A DNA stretch of 64,000 nt, from positions 16,112-80,111 of the forward strand of contig CAYTPO010000142.1 in NCBI GenBank assembly GCA_964439815.1, written 5' to 3'. A program made the position numbers and the translations under genes. Of the stretch, positions 18,109 through 26,590 are shown one piece after another. The notes beneath the pieces were generated by a model. It searched no databases. It saw nothing but the letters and a program-made list of their open reading frames with translations, and had not been told where the DNA came from. Position 1 is the first letter of the stretch. Every line of letters starts with the position of its first letter. The stretch is from JALSHZ01 sp964439815 (GTDB lineage Bacteria; Pseudomonadota; Gammaproteobacteria; UWMA-0217).

Positions 18109-18813
18109 TTATTTGATATCAATCATGTTGGGGACTTCACGAACAAACTCCCTGGAGCCTTTTTCCAGCTCGTCAGCCGAATCGACCGGATTGGGCATGC
18201 TGACGGATGGGAACTCCCACCCTCCGGGCATGGTTCCCATCTCACTGGGCGCATCGATCATGTCATCCCACATGTTGGCAAATCCCTCCTTGGGTCCACC
18301 TCTGCCACCAAACCAGCTACTGGGGCCATTACCCCTCCCAAACCAATTTCGTGGACCATTGCCCCCAAACCAGTTACCCCGATTGAATGAACCACTGTTC
18401 CAGGGGCCACTCGACCAGGGGCTTCGGCTTCCCATGCGTGGCATGGAGAATCCCATCGGGCCGTTGGAATAGCCGTTCGAGTATCCGTAAGGGCGCCTGT
18501 ATCCATAACCGGGACGGCCTCCACCATAGGGATAATAACCTCGCTGGGCGGGATACCCACGGTTGCCATAATAGTAACCCTGCTGTTGCGGCGCCGCAGC
18601 AGGTTGCCGGACGGCCGCCCGGGGGGCCGCCGCAGGTACCGACGGCGCAACCGCCGCCGATGGCGCAGGCGCTGCAGCAGGTGGCATGGCGGATGGCACC
18701 TCATCCGGCTCCAGTGGCGGGAATTCCAGCTTCTGCTCGGCAGTGGTGTCTGCCGCCGCCAGCATTGGATAGAACATGGCCGTCAACACCAGCGCAATAC
18801 TTTTCGATTTCAT
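18109..18813 (-). CDS. Exported Gly/Tyr/Pro-rich protein, putative sulfur globule protein
   Basis: A 234-residue protein with a Sec signal peptide (MKSKSIALVLTAMFYPMLAAA, cleavage before DTTAEQ), an Ala/Pro-rich linker (about 40-80), then a low-complexity middle with repeated GYY, GYP, YGGG and GYGYRRPYG units and NWFGGNGP/RNWFGRGNGP/SSWFGGRGGP repeats, and a non-repetitive acidic C terminus (MWDDMIDAPSEMG...PNPVD). Known sulfur globule envelope proteins of purple and colourless sulfur bacteria are exported, Gly/Tyr-rich structural proteins; the resemblance and the presence of aprBA suggest that role. Not proven; another cell-surface structural protein is possible. ATG 18813 has AGGTGG upstream. 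Confidence 0.5.
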   Translation of the reverse strand: MKSKSIALVLTAMFYPMLAAADTTAEQKLEFPPLEPDEVPSAMPPAAAPAPSAAVAPSVPAAAPRAAVRQPAAAPQQQGYYYGNRGYPAQRGYYPYGGGRPGYGYRRPYGYSNGYSNGPMGFSMPRMGSRSPWSSGPWNSGSFNRGNWFGGNGPRNWFGRGNGPSSWFGGRGGPKEGFANMWDDMIDAPSEMGTMPGGWEFPSVSMPNPVDSADELEKGSREFVREVPNMIDIK

Positions 18814-18977
18814 GTGAGCCCACCTGTGGCTTTCTCGTTGCAATGGCTCATTGAATCACTTTTCGGACTATCACGCTATAAAGTCAATAAGTTAGAATAT
18901 TACGCTTTACTGAATCGACGTTTCTCTATCAACTTCCTGCAAGCTATACTGCATCGATACACCCTTTCACTCAGGTC

Positions 18978-19628
18978 ATGAACTCCTCCGTACCCGATAA
19001 CGAACTGCCTGTCACCGCTGCCAGCAATCTGATTGCCTGTCGCGACTGCGATCTGCTGCAAACACTGCCGACACTCAAGCACTCTGCGAGAATCTGCTGC
19101 GTCCGTTGCGGTGCCACGCTATACCAATTCAAGAAAAACAGCATCGAACGCAGCCTCGCTCTGGCCAGTACAGGCCTGATCCTGTTTCTGGTCAGCAACA
19201 TGCTGCCGTTTCTGGCCCTCAATGCCCAGGGCCGGGTTCAGGAAGCCAGCCTGCTCTCCAGCAGTCTGACCCTGTACCAGCAGGGCCGCCCCTTTCTCGG
19301 GATTCTGGTCTTTGCCACCACCTTCATGTTTCCACTGTTCAATCTGCTGGCCATCCTCTACCTGCTCATCCCACTGAAATTGGGGAAGACGCTGAACTAC
19401 AGCAGGCGTGTTTTCCGCTTTTTGCAGAGCACCGAGCCATGGGGCATGCTGGAGGTCTTCATGCTGGCAACCCTCGTGGCTGTCGTCAAACTGGGGGATC
19501 TGGCAACCGTTATTCCGGGCCCCTCTCTCTATGCCTTCAGCCTGCTCATTTTCGTACTTGCCGCATTGAACAGCTCTCTCGATCCGCATCTGATCTGGCA
19601 TAAACTGGACTCGAAATGTCAGCACTGA
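18978..19628 (+). CDS. pqiA: PqiA-like membrane protein, N-terminal half homologue
   Basis: A 216-residue inner-membrane protein of the PqiA/LetA family, which accompanies MCE-domain lipid transporters. It begins with a zinc-ribbon-like pair CRDC (residues 21-24) and CVRC (about 41-44), followed by four hydrophobic helices (LALASTGLILFLVSNMLPFLAL onwards), matching one of the two repeated halves of E. coli PqiA or LetA (about 420 residues). The next gene encodes the second half, so the family protein is split here. The 13-base overlap with the next gene argues for coupled translation. Confidence 0.88.
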   Translation: MNSSVPDNELPVTAASNLIACRDCDLLQTLPTLKHSARICCVRCGATLYQFKKNSIERSLALASTGLILFLVSNMLPFLALNAQGRVQEASLLSSSLTLYQQGRPFLGILVFATTFMFPLFNLLAILYLLIPLKLGKTLNYSRRVFRFLQSTEPWGMLEVFMLATLVAVVKLGDLATVIPGPSLYAFSLLIFVLAALNSSLDPHLIWHKLDSKCQH

Positions 19629-20236
19629 CCGCTGCCTCCGCCGGACTTGTTTCCTGCCATGTCTGTGATGCACTGTCGCAGCAACCCCAGGGCCGATCTA
19701 CCCGGATCGCCTGCCCACGCTGTGGCGCGCGCGTCCATTCACGCCTGCCGCGCAGCATCCATCGTACCTGGGCCCTGCTGCTGGCTTCGATGCTTCTCTA
19801 TGTCCCCGCCAATCTGTTCCCCATCATGAGCGTGGTCTGGCTGGGACAGGGGGAACCCGCCACGATTATCGAAGGGGTGCAGCAACTGATTGCCGAAGGG
19901 ATGTGGCCTCTGGCCCTGATCGTCTTTGTCGCCAGTGTCTTCATTCCACTGTTGAAAATGCTGGTACTGGCGCTGTTGCTGATGTCGGTGCAGCTGGGTT
20001 CGACCTGGCGGATGCGTGACAGAACACGGCTCTATCGGATCACTGAATTTGTTGGTCGCTGGTCCATGGTCGACATCTTCGTCATTGGCATTCTGGCCGC
20101 GCTGGTACAATTTGGCACCCTTGCCACCATCGAACCCGGCATTGGCTCCCTCTCGTTTGCCGCCGTCGTCGTCCTGACAATGTTTGCCGCACACAGTTTC
20201 GACCCACGCCTGATCTGGGATGCACTCAATGACTGA
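19616..20236 (+). CDS. pqiA: PqiA-like membrane protein, C-terminal half homologue
   Basis: A 206-residue second PqiA-type half: CHVC (about residues 14-17) and CPRC (about 33-36), then four membrane helices including LLASMLLYVPANLFPIMSV, a stretch characteristic of the family, and FVGRWSMVDIFVIGILAALVQFG. Together with the previous gene it would reconstitute the eight-helix PqiA arrangement as a heterodimer. The gene overlaps its upstream neighbour by 13 bases and runs into pqiB. Confidence 0.88.
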   Translation: MSALTAASAGLVSCHVCDALSQQPQGRSTRIACPRCGARVHSRLPRSIHRTWALLLASMLLYVPANLFPIMSVVWLGQGEPATIIEGVQQLIAEGMWPLALIVFVASVFIPLLKMLVLALLLMSVQLGSTWRMRDRTRLYRITEFVGRWSMVDIFVIGILAALVQFGTLATIEPGIGSLSFAAVVVLTMFAAHSFDPRLIWDALND

Positions 20237-21884
20237 CCCATCACTCGACCAACTCCCCGAGGCCATTACCGAGGAAGGCAGCCGCTTTTCCCTGGTCTGG
20301 CTGATTCCGATTCTGGCGCTGGTGATTGGTGGCTGGCTGGTCTACAAGTCCTATAGTGAAAAGGGACCAACCATCACCATCAGCTTTAGCGAAGCCGAGG
20401 GTCTGGAACCGGGCAAGACACGCGTGCGCTACAAGAACGTGGATGTCGGCAAGGTCAAGCGTATCGAGCTGAATGAAGACCTGTCCCATGTGGAAGTAAC
20501 CGTGGAACTGAAGAAATCCATTGGCAGTCATCTCAATGAAAACACCCAGTTCTGGATCGTCAGCCCACGCATCAACCCCAGGGGAATCTCCGGCCTCAAC
20601 ACACTGATTTCCGGTATCTATATCGGCATGGATCCGGGAGAAGGTGGCGCTGCCCTGAGCCATTACAACGGACGCACCGAGCCATTGCCCATCAAGTCGG
20701 ACGCAGCCGGCAAGCCGTATGTATTGACAGCAGACAGTCTGGGCTCGCTGGATATCGGCTCCGGCATCTACTATCGCCAGATCCAGGTTGGGGAAGTTAC
20801 CGGCTATCATCTTGACAGCAACGGGCGCTCCGTTGTCATCAATATCTTCATTAATGCCCCCTACGATCAGCTGATTCACGAAAACAGCCGCTTCTGGAAC
20901 GCCAGTGGCTTTGATCTGCGCCTGACATCAGAAGGCGTCAGCGCCAGGCTCGAATCGTTATCGGCATTACTGACCGGCGGAATTGGCGTAGATACACCAC
21001 ACAACCTGGAGGCCGGCGCACTTACCGTGGGTGGAGAACGTTTTGCGCTACTGCCCGACCACGCCAGCATCGAAAACAAACCCTACTCACTGACCGAGTA
21101 TTACGTGCTCTATTTCGACAGTTCGATACGCGGCTTGCATATCGGAGCAACCGTCGAGTTCAGGGGGATTCAAGTCGGCGAGGTCATCGATATCGACGTA
21201 CAGATGGATCATCGTACGCTGGAGGTCAGGATTCCGGTACTGATCGCACTGCACCCGGATCTGATCACCGTCAGCGGTGACATTGGCAGCCCCGAATCCG
21301 TGCTGGAAACTCTGGTAACCCGCGGTCTGCGTGCACAGCTGGCATCAGGCAATCTGCTGACCGGGCAACTGTTTGTCGATCTCGACTTTCTCGAAGAGGT
21401 ACCGGACGCCCAGATCACTCAGTCAGGTCCCTTCCGCGTATTCCCCACCGTGCCAGGCGCCATGGAAAAGCTCACCCGCAACGCCACCGAGCTGCTGAAC
21501 AAGATCGGCAATGTCCCACTGGTGGAAATCACCAATGATCTGCGCGATACCATCAAGGCACTGCGGGGAATGATCGAGTCTCCTGCCTCGAAAAATGCCG
21601 TCACACATCTTGCCACCCTGCTGGACAACACCAGTTCGCTGGCGAAAAAGCTCGACCGTGCGGTCCCCACACTGGCAAAACGAATCGAGTCATCATTGAC
21701 GCAAGCGGAAAAGACACTCGCCACAGCGGATGCAACACTGTCGGAGGATTCCCCATTGATCTACGACATTCGTCTCCTCATCGACCAGCTCTCTTCAGCC
21801 ATCAACTCCTTCGAGGCATTAACCGACTACCTCGAACGACACCCCAATGCGCTGCTCTACGGTAAAACCATCGATACCCCATGA
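20229..21884 (+). CDS. pqiB: PqiB-like MCE-domain protein
   Basis: Periplasm-spanning lipid transport protein of the MCE family: a single N-terminal membrane anchor (SLVWLIPILALVIGGWLVY, about residues 20-40) and three MCE domains, recognisable at ISFSEAEGLEPGKTRVRYKNVDVG, in the middle (LTADSLGSLDIGSG... QVGEVTGY) and after LYFDSSIRGLHIGATVEFRGIQVG, followed by a long C-terminal helix of about 120 residues (heptad-like, AKRIESSLTQAEKTLATADATL) that in PqiB forms the needle-like tunnel. I choose ATG 20229 (551 aa) because GGGA lies about 9 bases upstream; ATG 20220 is in frame. Confidence 0.93.
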   Translation: MTDPSLDQLPEAITEEGSRFSLVWLIPILALVIGGWLVYKSYSEKGPTITISFSEAEGLEPGKTRVRYKNVDVGKVKRIELNEDLSHVEVTVELKKSIGSHLNENTQFWIVSPRINPRGISGLNTLISGIYIGMDPGEGGAALSHYNGRTEPLPIKSDAAGKPYVLTADSLGSLDIGSGIYYRQIQVGEVTGYHLDSNGRSVVINIFINAPYDQLIHENSRFWNASGFDLRLTSEGVSARLESLSALLTGGIGVDTPHNLEAGALTVGGERFALLPDHASIENKPYSLTEYYVLYFDSSIRGLHIGATVEFRGIQVGEVIDIDVQMDHRTLEVRIPVLIALHPDLITVSGDIGSPESVLETLVTRGLRAQLASGNLLTGQLFVDLDFLEEVPDAQITQSGPFRVFPTVPGAMEKLTRNATELLNKIGNVPLVEITNDLRDTIKALRGMIESPASKNAVTHLATLLDNTSSLAKKLDRAVPTLAKRIESSLTQAEKTLATADATLSEDSPLIYDIRLLIDQLSSAINSFEALTDYLERHPNALLYGKTIDTP

Positions 21885-22483
21885 AACCAAATCTGCAACG
21901 CCTTCTGCTACCGGGATTCCTGCTCACGCTGCTAGGCAGCTGCGCCGTGCATGAAGCACCAACCCATTTCTACTCACTCAATGCCACTGTTCAACCAGCG
22001 CAGCAGACAATGCGACGACCGATAAAAATCGGCGTGGGTCCTCTCAATTTTCCCAAGGTGCTGCAACGCCCTCAGGTCGTTACCCGCAAGGGGGACAATC
22101 AGATCAATGTTGCGGACTTTCACCAGTGGGGTGGCAGGCTGGATGAAGAGTTTCTGCGGATTCTCGGGGACAATCTGGTTACCTTGCTCGGCAGCAGCGA
22201 GGTCTATACCTACCCATGGGAGAGCAGGCTCAGGCCCGACTACCAGATCAGGATCAGCGTATCGAGATTTGATGGCCGACTCAACGATGCCATCACGCTG
22301 CGTGCCCGCTGGCAGCTACTGAGCCGCAAGGGACGCAGGGAACTCGTATCGGTACAGTCCAATATCGTTGAACCGGTTCATGGCAAGGCGTATGCCGACT
22401 ATGTTGCCGCCCAGAGCCGGGCGCTGGAAAAGCTTTCACGGGAGATCGCGGCAAAGATTGCCGTATTCGCCGATTCAAGGTAA
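21881..22483 (+). CDS. pqiC: PqiC-like outer-membrane lipoprotein (ABC-type transport auxiliary lipoprotein family)
   Basis: A 200-residue lipoprotein: signal LLPGFLLTLLGSC with lipobox Cys at residue 21, then the family core beginning THFYSLNA and IKIGVGPLNFPKVLQRPQVV. PqiC docks the PqiB needle at the outer membrane in E. coli. The ATG overlaps the pqiB stop (ATGA). The operon pqiA-pqiA'-pqiB-pqiC is complete and ends here; the next gene is convergent. Confidence 0.92.
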   Translation: MKPNLQRLLLPGFLLTLLGSCAVHEAPTHFYSLNATVQPAQQTMRRPIKIGVGPLNFPKVLQRPQVVTRKGDNQINVADFHQWGGRLDEEFLRILGDNLVTLLGSSEVYTYPWESRLRPDYQIRISVSRFDGRLNDAITLRARWQLLSRKGRRELVSVQSNIVEPVHGKAYADYVAAQSRALEKLSREIAAKIAVFADSR

Positions 22484-22569
22484 TGCTCGGGCGCCGGTCA
22501 GACGGCCACCGGAACACGTCTCTCGTCTATGACTTGCACCCGAGGCTTGAACGCGGATTCCCGCAAGGC

Positions 22570-23340
22570 TCAGTTGAACCAGTTGATCTCCAGTGCAGTC
22601 CGACTGCCAATGACGGCATCATCGAGGGAATTGGGTATATAGGCCAGCTCGCTATCGACCGGAATTCTCCCCCCCATGATTTCAGCCATTTTCTGTGGGT
22701 AACGATGCGTTACATAGGGATTCGCATAACCAACCGGGTAAAGCGGCATATTGGTGACAGGATCATATTTATCGGTCGCCCCCAGGGTATGCAGCATCTC
22801 ATGGGCAATAACGAAGTTGTTCGTACCCCCGTAACCCGAGTCCGCATACGCATATACCAGCCCGATCAAACCTTTTGGCAAAGCCAGGGAATCGGGAATG
22901 ACATCGTTCCCTTCGGGTGCAAAATAGACCACGAACATTCGTATATCACCGGCATTCCAGCCATTATCATGAAAAGCGGCCCACCAGCGCATCTTCAGAC
23001 TGAACCAAACCGTATCGAGGACACTGGCCTCTTTCCCCTGTACCTGTCGTGGTGGCATGGCATCGACAACATCCGCGACCCGAACCTTGACCGGATTGCG
23101 CGAACCGATTTCATAGTACGCTCCCTGTCGCCGCATGAAGCGGGCAATATTGCTGAAATCGCTGTCCTGCAATTGCCTGATGTAACGTTCCGTCACCTCA
23201 CTGCCGTCACCGTTGATGGGGTAGACAACGACATCGAGCGTCTCGATCCAGTCCGTGGCATCACGCTGCTCGATATAGGTATTGCCGGCTACCATCGTCA
23301 GGATACCCAGTAGAATGCTGATTCTTATTTTTCTCCACAT
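22570..23340 (-). CDS. Exported protein with HExxHxxG zinc-protease motif, family unrecognised
   Basis: A 256-residue protein with an N-terminal signal or anchor (IRISILLGILTMVAG). The sequence HEMLHTLGATDKYD (about residues 184-197) has the metzincin-like HExxHxxG core, so a zinc metallopeptidase activity is plausible; the third ligand would be the Asp or the later Tyr/His region. Nothing else in the protein (KMRWWAAFHDNGWNAGDIRMF, MGGRIPVD) is familiar to me. It is convergent with the pqi operon and stands alone; its start is 144 bases from divergent bpt. Confidence 0.6.
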   Translation of the reverse strand: MWRKIRISILLGILTMVAGNTYIEQRDATDWIETLDVVVYPINGDGSEVTERYIRQLQDSDFSNIARFMRRQGAYYEIGSRNPVKVRVADVVDAMPPRQVQGKEASVLDTVWFSLKMRWWAAFHDNGWNAGDIRMFVVYFAPEGNDVIPDSLALPKGLIGLVYAYADSGYGGTNNFVIAHEMLHTLGATDKYDPVTNMPLYPVGYANPYVTHRYPQKMAEIMGGRIPVDSELAYIPNSLDDAVIGSRTALEINWFN

Positions 23341-23484
23341 GCCACGATTCCCGATAAACGTTGCTGTTTGGCCGATAGTAGTATGCTTATAGTGGGAATG
23401 TGGGTGAGCACTTCACAAAAACATGTGATCCCGATCAGAGTTTTATTTACAATTGCCCGACAAGCGGCGGATTTTCCGGAATAA

Positions 23485-24258
23485 ATGACGACAAGCACTC
23501 ATACAGTTAAGATCTATTCCACGCCCCCTCACCAATGCAGCTACCTGCAGGGAATGCATGCCTCCAATGCTTTTGTGGACCCCGCCTTCATTCCCGCAGC
23601 CGAGTCCTACCAGGCGCTGATCGATCAGGGCTACCGCCGTAGCGGTGACCACCTCTACAAGCCGGTCTGCTTGTCGTGCAATGCCTGCATTCCCTGCAGG
23701 GTGGATACATCCCGCTTTTCTCTGAGCCGCAGCCAGAAGCGCTGCTGGAAACGCAATGCCGATCTGCAGGTCGAACTGCAACCCGCCAGCTTTTCCGACG
23801 AGCGTTTTGCACTCTATCGCAAGTATCTGAATTCACGTCACGCCGATGGTGATATGGCCAACCCCGACAAAGAGAGTTTCCGCAACTTTCTCTTTGCCAA
23901 GTGGAGCAATACGCTGTTCGTCGAATTTCGCCTGCACGGCAAACTGGTCAGCGTTGCCGTCGTCGATGTCCTGCCACGAGGATACTCGGCGGTTTACACC
24001 TTCTTTGATCCGCAGTACAGCCGCAGAAGCCCGGGAACCTACGCTGTACTCTGGGAAATCGAGCATGCCCGGATGCAGGGGTTGCCCTATGTCTATCTGG
24101 GCTACTGGATCGAGGAGAGCCCCAAGATGAACTATAAATCCCATTTTCAACCACTGGAGATACTTCAGGATGGACACTGGCAAGCGTTTGCCGAAGACAC
24201 CCCATCCGACACACCGAAACCCCATGAAAATATATCTGGAACAATAGGTTATGAATAA
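23485..24258 (+). CDS. bpt: Aspartate/glutamate leucyltransferase Bpt
   Basis: Transfers Leu from Leu-tRNA to N-terminal Asp or Glu of proteins, marking them for ClpS/ClpAP (N-end rule). The 257-residue protein has the ATE1/Bpt N-terminal Cys block (CSYL, then CLSCNACIPCR at about 72-82) and the GNAT-like C-terminal half with YTFFDPQYSRRSPGTYAVLWEI and YLGYWIEESPKMNYKSHFQP, all typical. The last 8 bases overlap the next gene. Confidence 0.94.
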   Translation: MTTSTHTVKIYSTPPHQCSYLQGMHASNAFVDPAFIPAAESYQALIDQGYRRSGDHLYKPVCLSCNACIPCRVDTSRFSLSRSQKRCWKRNADLQVELQPASFSDERFALYRKYLNSRHADGDMANPDKESFRNFLFAKWSNTLFVEFRLHGKLVSVAVVDVLPRGYSAVYTFFDPQYSRRSPGTYAVLWEIEHARMQGLPYVYLGYWIEESPKMNYKSHFQPLEILQDGHWQAFAEDTPSDTPKPHENISGTIGYE

Positions 24259-24859
24259 TACTTCATGCAGTTTACTAATATCTGCCCTGATCGCCCTGGG
24301 CGCTCCGGTCACCTCGCATGCTGCAGAGTGCAGTCGTGCTGATATCAACCATTACCTGGACAAGGGGTTTTCGCTGGCACAGATCACCAAACTATGCGGT
24401 GAGGAAAGCGACACTGCTGCGCCCAAAACAGCAGCTACCGTCAAAACCGACACGACACTATCCAACATCAGTGTCTTTCTACAAACAGCCATCGATGCCG
24501 AACAGGTAGACATCACACCAGATGCCGTAATCCTTACCCAGGACCGCTGCTTCCCCTATGGCGAGGAGGGTTACAGCGGTATCAGACCCTCGGCATGCGT
24601 GGTAAAAAAAGTGCGAATAGCACGCAAGGGCCTGACGATCGGAGATGTCATCGAAGAACGCTTCATCATCCGCGAAGGCAAACTCATCGTCCAGGGGGAT
24701 ATCCGGCAAACCTTTGAGCGAACCGGCAAGTTGAGGAAACGGGAACTGAAAGGCCTGCAGGCGCAGTATCCTGCCCATTTGTCGGAATACAATCTTCCTG
24801 TCAAGAAGAGCATGAAGCGCAAGAAAATTGCCGAAGCGCTGAAGAAACTCGCGAAATGA
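24251..24859 (+). CDS. Exported protein of unknown function
   Basis: A 202-residue protein with a Sec signal (SLLISALIALGAPVTSHA, cleavage before AEC). The mature part starts with ECSRADINHYLDKGFSLAQITKLCG, a short helix-turn motif enclosed by two Cys, found at the N terminus of various exported proteins, then a Thr/Ala linker and a mixed domain with two further Cys and a basic C terminus. No enzyme motif. It overlaps bpt by 8 bases, suggesting one transcript, but no functional link is evident. Confidence 0.65.
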   Translation: MNNTSCSLLISALIALGAPVTSHAAECSRADINHYLDKGFSLAQITKLCGEESDTAAPKTAATVKTDTTLSNISVFLQTAIDAEQVDITPDAVILTQDRCFPYGEEGYSGIRPSACVVKKVRIARKGLTIGDVIEERFIIREGKLIVQGDIRQTFERTGKLRKRELKGLQAQYPAHLSEYNLPVKKSMKRKKIAEALKKLAK

Positions 24860-24865
24860 ACCCAT

Positions 24866-24896
24866 AAAAAAAAGCCCCGTTTCAGCGGGGCTTTTT
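24866..24896. terminator. Bidirectional Rho-independent terminator
   Basis: AAAGCCCCG - TTTCAG - CGGGGCTTT with A-run on the left and T-run on the right, so it works in both directions. It lies between the convergent genes ending at 24859 (+) and 24927 (-). Confidence 0.92.
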
Positions 24897-24926
24897 CTCT
24901 GCGTCGTGACTATGCCGCCGCCGCGA

Positions 24927-26318
24927 TCAGATCTCGATATTCAACGCCTTGAGCGTATCCATCGTCAATCCTCCACGTGCCAGGCCATTCTTGCGCTGGA
25001 AGTTGCTGATGGCGCGCTGTGTCTGAGATCCCAGATGACCGTCAACCGATACGGCAAACCCGGCTTCCTTCAATGCAGCTTGTACCTTCTTGACCAAATC
25101 AGGAGTCGTATTGGTCTCGCAGAGGATCTGGCGCCACTCCAGACGTTCGTCACTGACCTTGACCTTCTTCGTCAGCTTCTGGGTCTTGGCGGGGATAGGA
25201 ATACGCTTTTCGGCAGCCGGAGAAACCAGCTTGCGAACCCGGATGGTTTCAGTCACCGCAGGAATCTCGATACGCTTGGTCGTCGCTGGTGTCTTGAGAA
25301 CTCGCTTGGTTACCGTCTTGTACACCGCAGGATTCTCACGCAGACACAGCTTGTTGCCAGTAGGTTTGCTACCTTCAGGTGCAGGCTCGGTAGAAAGCAC
25401 CCAAGATACGGACTCGTCCGATACCTTGACCCGTTTGGTGATCTCCGTGTACTGAGCCGGAATGGTTTCATGCTTCTCTTCCGCTGGCGTCACCAGCTTT
25501 CTCATCTTGACCGTCTTGTACTCGGCCGGGATTTCGATGGTCTTGGTCGTTGCCGGTGTCTTGACCACACGACGCGTTACCGTCTTGTACTTGGCAGGAA
25601 TCTCCACCAGACACATGATCTCACCGGTTGCATTGTCCAGCCGTTCCTTGGATCCACGTCCCTTCTTCCATTTTGTGGTGGCCGGTGCAACCAGTACCTT
25701 TTCGGTCTCGGTACCATAGACGGCAGGTACATTGACTACCTTGGTCGAGGCTTCCTTGACCAGCACCTTCTCTTCCACCCACTCATACTTGGGTGGCACA
25801 ACCGTTATCTTTTCAGAGGCCTCCTTGGCAACCACCTTCTCGGTTTCGGTACGATAGACCGCAGGCTTGTAGTACTCCAGATAACACTGGCCCGGCTGTG
25901 CGGAATCCGCCGGCAATCCCGCCCCCTTGGCGTAGGCGACCAGCGAGGCGCCCGCTGTCTTGACCTGCTTCTTAGGCGTCGTCAACATCCATTGAGTCGA
26001 AGCCGGCTTGACTTCAATACGCTCGGTGACCGATTCATAAACAGCCGGAACGGGAACCAGCTTGAAAGAGGCATCCTTGATCTGAACCTTATCCTCCACC
26101 CATTCGTACTTGGCGGGAATGACTTCGATACGTTCGGAGGCTTCGCTGACAACGACTTCCTCAGTGCGCTCCTCGTATTTGGCGGGAATGATGACTTTGG
26201 CGTAGCACTCACCGGGTTTGGCATCGGGAAGCGTGCTCGTGGCATCGGTCTGCGCATACCCCACACTGGAAACTGCCAGCGCAGCGGCAATAAAAAGGTT
26301 TAAGGAATTTCTATTCAT
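24927..26318 (-). CDS. Exported repeat protein (4 x 3 internal repeats) with C-terminal peptidoglycan-binding domain
   Basis: A 463-residue exported protein. After a signal peptide (LNLFIAAALAVSSVGYA) there are twelve short repeats with consensus xPAxYxxxTxxV and intervening xxxASxxI, spaced about 22-26 residues. They group into four higher-order units of about 100 residues, each starting at a Cys (CYAKV, CYLEY, CLVEI, CLREN), holding three short repeats, and ending near a Trp. The C terminus (about 385-455) is a peptidoglycan-binding domain 1 (VQAALKEAGF, VDGHLGSQTQRAISNFQ). This suggests a periplasmic beta-rich scaffold anchored to murein. ATG 26318 is preferred over 26333, which has no ribosome site. 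Confidence 0.8.
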   Translation of the reverse strand: MNRNSLNLFIAAALAVSSVGYAQTDATSTLPDAKPGECYAKVIIPAKYEERTEEVVVSEASERIEVIPAKYEWVEDKVQIKDASFKLVPVPAVYESVTERIEVKPASTQWMLTTPKKQVKTAGASLVAYAKGAGLPADSAQPGQCYLEYYKPAVYRTETEKVVAKEASEKITVVPPKYEWVEEKVLVKEASTKVVNVPAVYGTETEKVLVAPATTKWKKGRGSKERLDNATGEIMCLVEIPAKYKTVTRRVVKTPATTKTIEIPAEYKTVKMRKLVTPAEEKHETIPAQYTEITKRVKVSDESVSWVLSTEPAPEGSKPTGNKLCLRENPAVYKTVTKRVLKTPATTKRIEIPAVTETIRVRKLVSPAAEKRIPIPAKTQKLTKKVKVSDERLEWRQILCETNTTPDLVKKVQAALKEAGFAVSVDGHLGSQTQRAISNFQRKNGLARGGLTMDTLKALNIEI

Positions 26319-26590
26319 AAGGATGGATCTCATTAAATTTTATACTAAATGTCCAACATCAGATACTAGCCCAAAATGTGAGAAAGTCCACACTTTAGCG
26401 TGAACAAAAGTATCAAAGGTCCGCCTGCAAGGTCATCGGCAACAGGCATTGAAAACACCGATCAGGCAGCGATAATATACTCCAAGTATATATCACATCA
26501 CATTGATTTCATGAATTATATTTTTCAGATATATGAGGCGTTGCTAACCGCCTTTGCCAAGATCAGTCTGTTTCCCCACCCACTACCCTG

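Noticed and set aside
18062..18115. Possible terminator after the sulfur-globule-like gene (T-run on minus strand near 18082-18090)
   Set aside because: The preceding sequence gives no more than three consecutive pairs; I could not form a credible stem, and the run lies next to the rpsB -35 element.
22525..22570. CACCCGAGGCTTGAACGCGGATTC resembling the family A left end
   Set aside because: Only partial similarity and no interior or right end; probably chance.
24906..26303. 465-aa open frame on the plus strand opposite the repeat protein
   Set aside because: It is the antisense image of the 4 x 3 repeat gene; its residue make-up (Arg/Leu/His/Gly-rich, periodic) only mirrors the repeats, and the minus-strand gene has a signal peptide and a real domain.
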